From: Eudoraea sp.
Lineage (GTDB): Bacteria > Bacteroidota > Bacteroidia > Flavobacteriales > Flavobacteriaceae
DNA length: 6,208 bases
Direction of reading: 5' to 3'
Assembly: GCA_013042125.1 (NCBI GenBank)
Contig: JABDQS010000084.1
Coordinates: 1-6,208, forward strand
A program made the translations under genes and the position numbers. Below are positions 1 to 5,563 of this stretch, one piece after another (the stretch's first letter is position 1; each line of letters starts with the position of its first letter). The notes beneath the pieces were generated by a model. The model was not told where the DNA came from. It ran no database searches and saw only the letters and a program-made list of their open reading frames with translations.

Positions 1-606
1 TACATAAGGACCACTATCACTGCAACTTCCGGTTAATATTCGAACCGCTTTACCAGAGGCTATTCTTTCATAAGCCATCAAAACCCCTTCCGTACCTGTG
101 GTGCAGGCAGAAGAATTTGTGGTAACCTGGTTCCCGCATCCCAAAATTCCGCCTAAATAGGCACTGATACCACTGGCCATGGTTTGTATTACAGAGGTAC
201 TTCCCAGGCGTTTGGTCTTTCCTTCATCTATTAGATAAATTGCTTCTCTCAACTTATCAATACCCAGGATACCGGTGCCAAAAATTACTCCATTATCCCA
301 ATTGGTATCCTCCTGTCCGGCAGGTTCTAAACCTGCATCCTTCCAGGCATCTACCCCGGCAATTACGCCGTAAATAAGACCTGAAGCATTTAAGCCACGT
401 TGCTGCAAAGAAGTGAAGTAATTGTTTATGTGATCTACTGTAATAAATGGTTTGCCAGCAATTTGACATCCAAAGTTTAATTCTTTGAGTTGAGGGTGAA
501 ACTGTATTCCGCTAAGTTGCCTATCCAAAGCATTGGAGAAAGAGATGATATCAGTAGCATTTGGAGCACAAACACCCAATCCGGTAATAACAACCCTGTT
601 ACCCAT
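1..606 (-). CDS. Beta-ketoacyl-ACP synthase (FabF/KAS II-like), partial, C-terminal half outside window
   Basis: Decarboxylating Claisen condensation of an acyl chain with malonyl-ACP is the family reaction. The 202 visible codons start MGNRVVITGLGV, the classic N-terminal strand of the FabF/KS thiolase fold. The nucleophile motif SSACTTGTEG places the catalytic cysteine at about residue 168, close to Cys163 of E. coli FabF. The Cys argues for an active KS rather than a chain-length factor, which lacks it. The two catalytic histidines and the C-terminal half lie beyond coordinate 1 and cannot be checked. After the nucleophile the usual AGGAE-type stretch is replaced by GSCSDSGPY (193-201), so this is a divergent secondary-metabolism KS and not housekeeping FabF. 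The start ATG (604-606) overlaps the dehydratase stop by 8 nt (ATGGGTAA), which suggests coupled translation. As the last visible gene of the operon it probably extends or primes the chain handed to the type III PKS. Confidence 0.88.
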   Translation of the reverse strand, partial: MGNRVVITGLGVCAPNATDIISFSNALDRQLSGIQFHPQLKELNFGCQIAGKPFITVDHINNYFTSLQQRGLNASGLIYGVIAGVDAWKDAGLEPAGQEDTNWDNGVIFGTGILGIDKLREAIYLIDEGKTKRLGSTSVIQTMASGISAYLGGILGCGNQVTTNSSACTTGTEGVLMAYERIASGKAVRILTGSCSDSGPYV

Positions 607-1054
607 CATCTTTTTGTTTAAACATACCGGAAATGGTGCCCTTGCAAACTATTTCATCAAGGCTATTATACATATGCACTTTGCACTTTAATTTAGAAAA
701 GCGAAAATAGCTCTTCTCTGAAACCACCCTTACTTCTTCATTGGGATATACAGCTTTCAAAAATTCCATTTGCATACTGCTCATGGCTATTTGAAAGCCT
801 TCAGACGCAATATGACCTTCTTTGGCCAACAAATGGATTCCCAGGCAAACCAGACCTATCTGTGCACAGCACTCCGCGAGGATGACCCCGGGGGTTAACG
901 GAAAGTCTTTGAAATGCCCCTGATAGAAAGGCAGGCTCTCTTTGAATACATAAGACCCCTCACAACTTTCATCGGTTATGGCTGTAAGCGAATCCACATA
1001 TAAGAACGGATCACTATAGGGTAATTTCTCAAGGATATCATTTAATTCATTCAT
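599..1054 (-). CDS. FabZ-like (3R)-hydroxyacyl-ACP dehydratase, hot-dog fold
   Basis: A 151-residue protein, the usual size of FabZ, which dehydrates beta-hydroxyacyl-ACP to trans-2-enoyl-ACP. The N-terminal LPYSDPFLYVD (11-21) matches the FabZ LPHRYPFLLVD signature. The active-site helix GHFKDFPLTPGVILAE carries His47 and Glu61, the same 14-residue spacing as the FabZ catalytic pair. I start at ATG 1052-1054, which forms an ATGA overlap with the SDR stop and gives MNELNDIL. The frame stays open upstream to an ATG at 1102, but that would add 16 atypical residues and a 52-nt overlap with the SDR gene. Cysteines at 62, in the active-site helix, and in the core are a family-atypical detail of unknown meaning. 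Its place between the ER-like SDR and the KS supports a role in a dedicated acyl-building line. It could instead act on a beta-hydroxyl of a polyketide intermediate, but a housekeeping fabZ is usually next to lpx genes, which are absent here. Confidence 0.87.
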   Translation of the reverse strand: MNELNDILEKLPYSDPFLYVDSLTAITDESCEGSYVFKESLPFYQGHFKDFPLTPGVILAECCAQIGLVCLGIHLLAKEGHIASEGFQIAMSSMQMEFLKAVYPNEEVRVVSEKSYFRFSKLKCKVHMYNSLDEIVCKGTISGMFKQKDDG

Positions 1055-1842
1055 CGTAAACTCTCCCCTCCATCGGCTTTTATGACTGTTCCGGTGATCC
1101 ATTTAGCTTCCTCCAGACTTAACAGGTATACCGTGTTTGCTACGTCTTCCGGCGTTGTAATACGGCCGGAAGGATTACGTTTTAATGCATTTTCCTTTAT
1201 TCCATCACTGTTAGGTATCATAGAAAAAGAGTCGGTTTCTGTTACCCCGGCTTGTACGCAATTGGCTTTAACCCCCAGGGGTGCCAATTCAAGAGCCATG
1301 CTTCGTGTTAGCGCTTCGAGGGAGACCTTGGCAACAGATACCGCAGCATACCCCTGTATCACTTTGGTATTACCTTCACTGGTAAAGGAAATAACCCGCA
1401 TATCCGCATCATTCAGCTTTAAATTGAGGATCTCCTGCACCCATTCGAATAAACTTAAGGCCATCGATTTAAACGTGATCTCAATATCCCGGGCTGTTAA
1501 TCCTTCTTCAGGATCAGCCAAGATAGGTTTCATACTCCCTTTTGCAATGCTATGGACCAACATCTTGATGGTGTCTCCTTCTCCCATAAGCTCCTCAAGA
1601 TGAATCAACACTTCTTTCCTCCTCTCAGGATTTATAGCATCTGCATTCACAGAATAGAAATTGCCGGCATCTGCTTTGATCTGTTGAAAATTCTGACTAA
1701 TTGTCTCCATATCGGCTCGCCTATCCCTGTGAACAATACAAATGGCATATCCGTGTTTTGCAAGTTTTTGGGCTGTCGCCAGACCTAATCCCCGGCTACC
1801 ACCCAGGATTATGACCCATTGTTTTGAAATATTATCAGGCAT
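1051..1842 (-). CDS. SDR-family oxidoreductase, probable enoyl-ACP reductase (FabL/FabI-like)
   Basis: A 263-residue single-domain Rossmann protein. The nucleotide-binding loop is GGSRGLG (14-20), followed by a basic HRDRR (38-42) after strand 2, which suggests NADPH preference. The catalytic region reads GYAAVSVAK, putting Tyr165 and Lys172 six residues apart. This Y-x6-K spacing is the enoyl-ACP reductase signature of FabI and FabL, whereas ketoreductases such as FabG have Y-x3-K. VHSIAKG (96-102) recalls the FabI HSIA motif. The C-terminal segments RNPSGRI and KADGGESLR closely follow FabL as I remember it. The position of the second FabI tyrosine, ten residues before Tyr165, is Ser155, again FabL-like. 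Likely reaction: NAD(P)H reduction of trans-2-enoyl-ACP. The stop overlaps the dehydratase start (ATGA). An AAAGGAAA stretch (1851-1858) lies about ten bases before the ATG, a Shine-Dalgarno-like site after the largest gap in the operon. A ketoreductase role cannot be fully excluded. Confidence 0.82.
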   Translation of the reverse strand: MPDNISKQWVIILGGSRGLGLATAQKLAKHGYAICIVHRDRRADMETISQNFQQIKADAGNFYSVNADAINPERRKEVLIHLEELMGEGDTIKMLVHSIAKGSMKPILADPEEGLTARDIEITFKSMALSLFEWVQEILNLKLNDADMRVISFTSEGNTKVIQGYAAVSVAKVSLEALTRSMALELAPLGVKANCVQAGVTETDSFSMIPNSDGIKENALKRNPSGRITTPEDVANTVYLLSLEEAKWITGTVIKADGGESLR

Positions 1843-1863
1843 CTATTCTATTTCCTTTCTAGG

Positions 1864-1877
1864 TGTATTAAAATACA
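1864..1877. repeat. Perfect 14-bp palindrome-like repeat in the type III PKS / reductase gap
   Basis: TGTATT and AATACA arms flank a 2-base AA centre in the longest gap inside the operon (1843-1900). The two-base loop is too tight for a good RNA hairpin, so it would act as a DNA palindrome if it does anything. AT-rich sequence yields such palindromes by chance. Confidence 0.25.
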
Positions 1878-1900
1878 TTAAATTGATCTCTTTTAGGTCT

Positions 1901-2956
1901 TTACCATTGCAATAAGACCCTCTGTGCTGAAAATCCGGGTCCAAAACTAAGAATAAGTCCTTGCTCCCCGGAAGGTATCTTCTTATCCATAAATCTTTCC
2001 AAAACATACAATACCGTAGCACTGCTCATGTTCCCATAAAGTTTCAATGTTTCTCTGGTGTCATCAATATTCTTTCCCAATTTTCCAAAAAGATCTTCAA
2101 CTGTCTGAACGATCTTTTTCCCTCCGGGATGGAAAATAAGATGATGTACCTTATCTATTGAACTTTGATGTTTATGAAGAAAAGGATACACGATATTGGG
2201 AAAATGCTCCGAAATGGTCTCCGGAACCGCAGGGTCCAGTATCATTTTAAGTCCGGTATTTACCAGATCAAAACCCATTAAATGGGTCGCATCCTTAAAA
2301 TGGTACATTTCCTCCCCTATAATTGCCGGACCACTGGCATACTCTTCTGAAGAAAGCAACACACAGGCCGCTCCATCTCCAAAAATAGCCGCACTTACCA
2401 TATTGGCCATTGAGAAATCGTTCAATTGAAAGGTAGCCGTAGGGCTCTCCACGGCAACGACAGCAGCTCTTTTACCCGGATTGGAACGTAAAAAATTACT
2501 GGCATAGATCATTCCGGAAACGCCTGCGGCACATCCCATTTCGGTTACCGGCAAACGAACAATGTCTTGTTTTAAACCGAGGTCATTAATGATGTATGCA
2601 TCCAGCGATGGAATCATGATCCCCGTACAACTTACGGTAATTATATAGTCTAAACTATCAGCCGCCCATTGATTCTTATTGAGAGCATTCCTTAGAACTT
2701 CTGTTCCTAATTTTTTTGTTTCACGAACATAGATAGCATTCTTTTCTTCAAAAGAGGTAGCTGTAAATACTTCTTCAGGATCCATAATTCCATATCTTCG
2801 GTCTACCCCCGCTCCTTCAAAGATCTTTATGACCTTGCGCCTGAACCGATCTTCTTGTCCCGAGAGCCACAGATCAACAAGCGGTAAAATATCTTTAGTG
2901 TCCCGGTAAAACTCAGGGAGTTCTTTTGCTACAGACACTACATGTACTTCATTCAT
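1901..2956 (-). CDS. Type III polyketide synthase (chalcone/stilbene synthase superfamily; alkylresorcinol or alkylpyrone synthase-like)
   Basis: A 351-residue ketosynthase homodimer-type enzyme that loads an acyl-CoA or acyl-ACP starter on cysteine, adds malonyl units and cyclises the product without an ACP of its own. The triad is intact: Cys142 in EMGCAAG, His276 in FHPGGKK, Asn309 in YGNMSSAT. The His-Asn spacing of 33 equals chalcone synthase. The C-terminal FGPGFSAQ loop (338-345) matches the GFGPG cyclisation loop. Of the two chalcone synthase gatekeepers, Phe215 is kept as Phe192 in IFGDGA. The residue aligned to Phe265 looks like Met238 in GLKMIL, consistent with a pocket open to a long acyl chain rather than a coumaroyl group (inference). 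ATG 2954-2956 follows the methyltransferase stop by 6 nt. Product prediction (resorcinol versus pyrone) cannot be made from sequence alone. Confidence 0.95.
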   Translation of the reverse strand: MNEVHVVSVAKELPEFYRDTKDILPLVDLWLSGQEDRFRRKVIKIFEGAGVDRRYGIMDPEEVFTATSFEEKNAIYVRETKKLGTEVLRNALNKNQWAADSLDYIITVSCTGIMIPSLDAYIINDLGLKQDIVRLPVTEMGCAAGVSGMIYASNFLRSNPGKRAAVVAVESPTATFQLNDFSMANMVSAAIFGDGAACVLLSSEEYASGPAIIGEEMYHFKDATHLMGFDLVNTGLKMILDPAVPETISEHFPNIVYPFLHKHQSSIDKVHHLIFHPGGKKIVQTVEDLFGKLGKNIDDTRETLKLYGNMSSATVLYVLERFMDKKIPSGEQGLILSFGPGFSAQRVLLQW

Positions 2957-2962
2957 ACTAAT

Positions 2963-3676
2963 TTACGTATTTGGATGGGTTAGTACCCATTCATATCTAA
3001 ATGCCCATCTCCACATAACTTTGTGATCCATGGCCGGTACGGTTCTGGAAAATCTGCGAAAGTCCTTACTCGTGAACCCGCTCTTAATTGAGATCAAACC
3101 ATCGTGCTTTGCGATAGAAGTTTTCATAAATACCTGACTTAACAATTTAAATAGTACAAAACCAATTTTATTCCTGTCCAGATCATTTACAATAATCCCA
3201 ATATTTGTCAATAAAGCGAATTTTTTTACAAAAGTATGGATCTGTTCCTCAGAAAAATGATGTAAGGTCAATGTACAAAGAAGAATATCGCATTGGAGTT
3301 CTTCCGGCTCCAAAGAAAGAACATCCTTTATCCTATATTCGATATTTCCATAGCTATGGCTATATTCTCTGGCAATGTTGATGGATTTCTCATTCAGGTC
3401 CAGGCCAATTAATTGTGTATGAATGTTCTTTTTGTTGCAATGATCGGCTACTTCCCTTAACATACTCCCATCTCCACATCCAATATCTAATATGGTATAT
3501 TTTTCCCGCGGATGTTCCTTAAAAATTCTATCCAGGGCTCTGATGGTAATATTGTTCCCCCCTAACCACTTATTTGTTAAACGTATATCCTTTAAAATGG
3601 CTTTGATCTGGTCCTTGTCTAAACTAAGATCATCCATGAATTCTTTTTCTGTACTTCGCGCCTTAAAACGGATCAT
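2963..3676 (-). CDS. Class I SAM-dependent methyltransferase of the type III PKS cluster
   Basis: A 237-residue Rossmann-fold methyltransferase. Motif I is ILDIGCGDG (62-70), the acidic ribose-binding residue is Asp93 in GLDLNE, the adenine-contact region has KDV (117-119), and motif IV/post-IV reads LTLHHF (136-141). This is the arrangement of UbiE/Coq5-like small-molecule methyltransferases. The N-terminal helix contains RSTEKEFMDD and TNKWLGGNNI, which I recall from methyltransferases beside bacterial type III PKS genes. That supports the ATG at 3674-3676 over the internal Met14. This ATG also forms an ATGA overlap with the flavoenzyme stop. Proposed job: O- or C-methylation of the polyketide ring, as for SrsB in Streptomyces, though the target atom is unknown. 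A tryptophan/arginine-rich tail (MWRWAFRYEW, 221-230) may shape the substrate pocket or touch the membrane; that is speculative. Confidence 0.9.
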   Translation of the reverse strand: MIRFKARSTEKEFMDDLSLDKDQIKAILKDIRLTNKWLGGNNITIRALDRIFKEHPREKYTILDIGCGDGSMLREVADHCNKKNIHTQLIGLDLNEKSINIAREYSHSYGNIEYRIKDVLSLEPEELQCDILLCTLTLHHFSEEQIHTFVKKFALLTNIGIIVNDLDRNKIGFVLFKLLSQVFMKTSIAKHDGLISIKSGFTSKDFRRFSRTVPAMDHKVMWRWAFRYEWVLTHPNT

Positions 3677-4809
3677 ACTTCTATGGGTTTTCCATGTGTT
3701 TTTTTGATGATACTCCTTAATACAGCGGGAGAAAGTACGGCCAAAGAAAAAAGCAGTTCTGCAATTTTCGGGGACATTAGAAGTTTTTGCAGACGTCTTC
3801 CGGTTCTTATGCGCCTACCAAAAGTACGATGCCATCTTAATGCATATTCCTTTTCTAATTGGGCACGAGTAGTCTGTCCTTTTTTCAAATATAAATGGAT
3901 CAGCTCTGAGGCTATTTTAGCGCTGTGTATAGCCATGGCCATTCCATTCCCACATAATGGATGAATTAATCCTGCAGAATCCCCGCACATGACTATATGG
4001 TCCTCTACGGCATCTTTTGCTTCGAAAGAAATCTGTGCAATGCTCAGGGGTTTTTCAAATTTAATGGTGGCTTTTTTGAAAAAAGTTGCCAAATATGGAT
4101 TTTGCGCTACCACCTGATCATTGAATTCTGATATATTTTGTTTTGTTTGAAAGCTTTCATAGGTTACCAAATAACAGAAATTAACAGCTCCGGTTTCTGT
4201 TTTCGACAATCCCCCATAGCCTCCTTCAAAACTGTGAAGTCCCACCAGATGATCTGGAAATTCAGGCCAATGATAATGTGCTTTCACTCCAAGCCAGGGA
4301 GATTTTCTTGCAATAAATTTCCGCGAGAGCATTTTATCCAGATTGGAGCGTTTGCCAAAGGCTCCAATGACGAATTTCCCCTGGCATTCCCGATCCATAT
4401 TGTTTTTTATGGTAAATATGTCATCTTTGTATTCAATGCTTTCCACCGAACAAAATTCAAAATCTACTCCGAGTTCTACAGCTCTTTTATACAAGCAATT
4501 ATCTAAGGCATAACGACTAATTCCCAAAGCACCAAGTGGCAAAGGCAGTTGAAGGGAACGCCCTTTTTTCGTACTAAACTCCAGGGTGTTAATTTCTATT
4601 TGCGTTGGCAGTTCTATCCCCAGATGAAGAAGGTAAGGTACTACCTCATTAGACAGGTATTCACCACATACTTTGTGATGGGGATACGTTTCTTTTTCAA
4701 GTAGCAGAATGCGATGAGATTCTTTCCGCAAATGAATGGCTGCCGTTAGTCCGGCCAGTCCACCCCCAATAATGATCACATCATAAGTAGCCACTAGCGA
4801 AAGATACAT
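3673..4809 (-). CDS. FAD-dependent oxidoreductase (geranylgeranyl-reductase / UbiH-like superfamily)
   Basis: A 378-residue flavoprotein. The N-terminal dinucleotide fold reads VIIIGGGLAG (11-20) and ends in Glu38, which binds the FAD ribose. KVCGEYLS (46-53) follows, equivalent to the Cys-Gly segment of the FixC/geranylgeranyl-reductase family. The second FAD motif is GDSAGLIHPLCGNGMAMAI (276-294). Family members either hydroxylate aromatic rings or reduce isolated double bonds in lipids, so it may oxidise the resorcinol ring towards a quinone (as SrsC does) or saturate the acyl chain. The C-terminal helix is hydrophobic and basic (344-378), suggesting a peripheral membrane location. It is the first gene of the biosynthetic operon. 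The start is uncertain: ATG 4807-4809 is only 11 nt past the terminator stem, and a GTG at 4792-4794 would give the canonical-looking MATYDVIIIGGG. Confidence 0.9.
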   Translation of the reverse strand: MYLSLVATYDVIIIGGGLAGLTAAIHLRKESHRILLLEKETYPHHKVCGEYLSNEVVPYLLHLGIELPTQIEINTLEFSTKKGRSLQLPLPLGALGISRYALDNCLYKRAVELGVDFEFCSVESIEYKDDIFTIKNNMDRECQGKFVIGAFGKRSNLDKMLSRKFIARKSPWLGVKAHYHWPEFPDHLVGLHSFEGGYGGLSKTETGAVNFCYLVTYESFQTKQNISEFNDQVVAQNPYLATFFKKATIKFEKPLSIAQISFEAKDAVEDHIVMCGDSAGLIHPLCGNGMAMAIHSAKIASELIHLYLKKGQTTRAQLEKEYALRWHRTFGRRIRTGRRLQKLLMSPKIAELLFSLAVLSPAVLRSIIKKTHGKPIEV

Positions 4810-4820
4810 ATTACTAAATG

Positions 4821-4850
4821 AAAAAACCCGACAAGGATGCCGGGTTTTTT
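4821..4850 (-). terminator. Rho-independent terminator of the lipocalin-OmpA operon
   Basis: A perfect 10-bp stem: AAAAAACCCG at 4821-4830 pairs with CGGGTTTTTT at 4841-4850 around a 10-nt loop. Read on the minus strand it has a GC core followed by six T residues, 18 nt after the OmpA stop codon. The A/T flanks make it symmetrical, so it could also stop plus-strand transcription. It ends only 11 nt before the annotated ATG of the next gene. Confidence 0.88.
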
Positions 4851-4859
4851 TTAATAATT

Positions 4860-4878
4860 AAAAGGAATTTATCCTTTT
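4860..4878 (-). other. Hairpin spanning the OmpA stop codon
   Basis: A 7-bp perfect inverted repeat (AAAAGGA at 4860-4866, TCCTTTT at 4872-4878) has a 5-nt loop that holds part of the TAA stop (4869-4871). It sits 9 nt upstream of the strong terminator. It may be a weak accessory terminator or an mRNA 3'-end stabiliser; the A/T-rich arms make chance plausible. Confidence 0.35.
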
Positions 4879-5561
4879 GTATTCTGAATAGCCTCTTGTT
4901 TTAATTCTTCGCTGGCAACTATTCCTAATTCTACCCTTCGATTCTTTGATTTGCCTTCCGCAGTGGTGTTGTCTGCTACCGGTTGCACTTCGCCATACCA
5001 TTTGGTAGTAAAACGACTACTATCAATTCCCTGACTAATCAGATAATTGGTTACAGATTCTGCTCTCAATTTAGAAAGACCTAGATTATATTCTTCCGAA
5101 CCTGCACTGTCTGTATGACCTTCGACAAGGATCTCTGTCTTTGGATATTCTTTAAAAATACCTGCCAATTTATTCAGGGTCTCTACAGAAGTTCCTTTGA
5201 TATTAGATTTGTTCGTATCAAAATAAACTCCCGCTCCTTCATTAAAGGTAACATTGATCCCTTCACCTACTCGTGTTACTTCAGCTCCTGGAATCTCTTC
5301 TTCTATACGTTCTGCCTGGCGATCCATTCTATTGCCAATATATCCTCCTGCAGCGCCACCTACAACGCCGCCAATTATAGCTCCTAAAACGGTATTTCCC
5401 TTCCCTACGTTATTACCAACCACGCCACCAATTACGGCGCCTCCTGAGGCTCCAATTACGGCACCTTTTTGAGTATTATTTGCATTTTTTATAGCATTGC
5501 ACCCCAAACTTAAAGTTGCGATCACTATGATGGCTCCTACTTTTTTAAACATATTTTTCAT
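4869..5561 (-). CDS. OmpA-family lipoprotein with glycine zipper (YiaD-like)
   Basis: A 230-residue outer-membrane lipoprotein. The signal peptide MKNMFKKVGAIIVIATLSLG ends in a lipobox with Cys21 as the lipidated residue. Residues 33-77 are a glycine zipper made of repeated GAVIGG/GAIIGG-type units, expected to insert in or pack against the membrane. A linker rich in Glu/Arg (78-98) leads to a C-terminal OmpA domain (about 103-214). Its peptidoglycan-binding pair is Asp151 in GHTDSAG and Arg166 in LSKLRAES, 15 residues apart as in OmpA proteins, and NRRVEL (207-212) closes the domain. The layout equals E. coli YiaD, so it probably anchors outer membrane to peptidoglycan. It follows the lipocalin gene after 2 nt and ends before a strong terminator. 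Nothing links it functionally to the polyketide genes beyond adjacency. Confidence 0.93.
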   Translation of the reverse strand: MKNMFKKVGAIIVIATLSLGCNAIKNANNTQKGAVIGASGGAVIGGVVGNNVGKGNTVLGAIIGGVVGGAAGGYIGNRMDRQAERIEEEIPGAEVTRVGEGINVTFNEGAGVYFDTNKSNIKGTSVETLNKLAGIFKEYPKTEILVEGHTDSAGSEEYNLGLSKLRAESVTNYLISQGIDSSRFTTKWYGEVQPVADNTTAEGKSKNRRVELGIVASEELKQEAIQNTKG

Positions 5562-5563
5562 TT

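Larger units (their letters stand above)
1..4809 (-). other. Hybrid type II FAS-like / type III PKS biosynthetic operon (continues past window start)
   Basis: Six consecutive minus-strand genes run FAD oxidoreductase, SAM methyltransferase, type III PKS, FabL-like reductase, FabZ-like dehydratase, FabF-like ketosynthase. The junctions are an ATGA overlap, a 6-nt gap, a 58-nt gap, an ATGA overlap and an 8-nt overlap, so a single transcript with translational coupling is likely. The locus resembles Streptomyces srsABC (type III PKS, methyltransferase, flavin hydroxylase giving methylated phenolic lipids or quinones) with KS, DH and ER genes added. This points to a dedicated acyl starter being made for the type III PKS. 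The product class (alkylresorcinol, alkylpyrone or a quinone derived from one) is inference. The operon is incomplete here: the ketosynthase is cut by the window edge and no ACP, ketoreductase, transporter or regulator is seen. Confidence 0.75.

Noticed and set aside
1055..1102. Sixteen-codon N-terminal extension of the dehydratase
   Set aside because: It would overlap the SDR by 52 nt and precede the conserved FabZ N-terminus with unrelated residues; the ATGA-coupled start fits family length.
1082..1603. Plus-strand open frame of 173 codons opposite the SDR gene
   Set aside because: It is fully antisense to a gene with clear catalytic motifs, shows no recognisable domain, and the composition looks like a mirror frame.
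4138..4506. Plus-strand open frame of 122 codons opposite the flavoenzyme
   Set aside because: It lies inside the flavoenzyme gene, has no domain or plausible promoter, and all real genes here run on the other strand.
5254..5472. Repetitive plus-strand frame rich in Pro/Ala/Thr
   Set aside because: It is the complement of the glycine-zipper coding repeats of the OmpA lipoprotein, not an independent gene.
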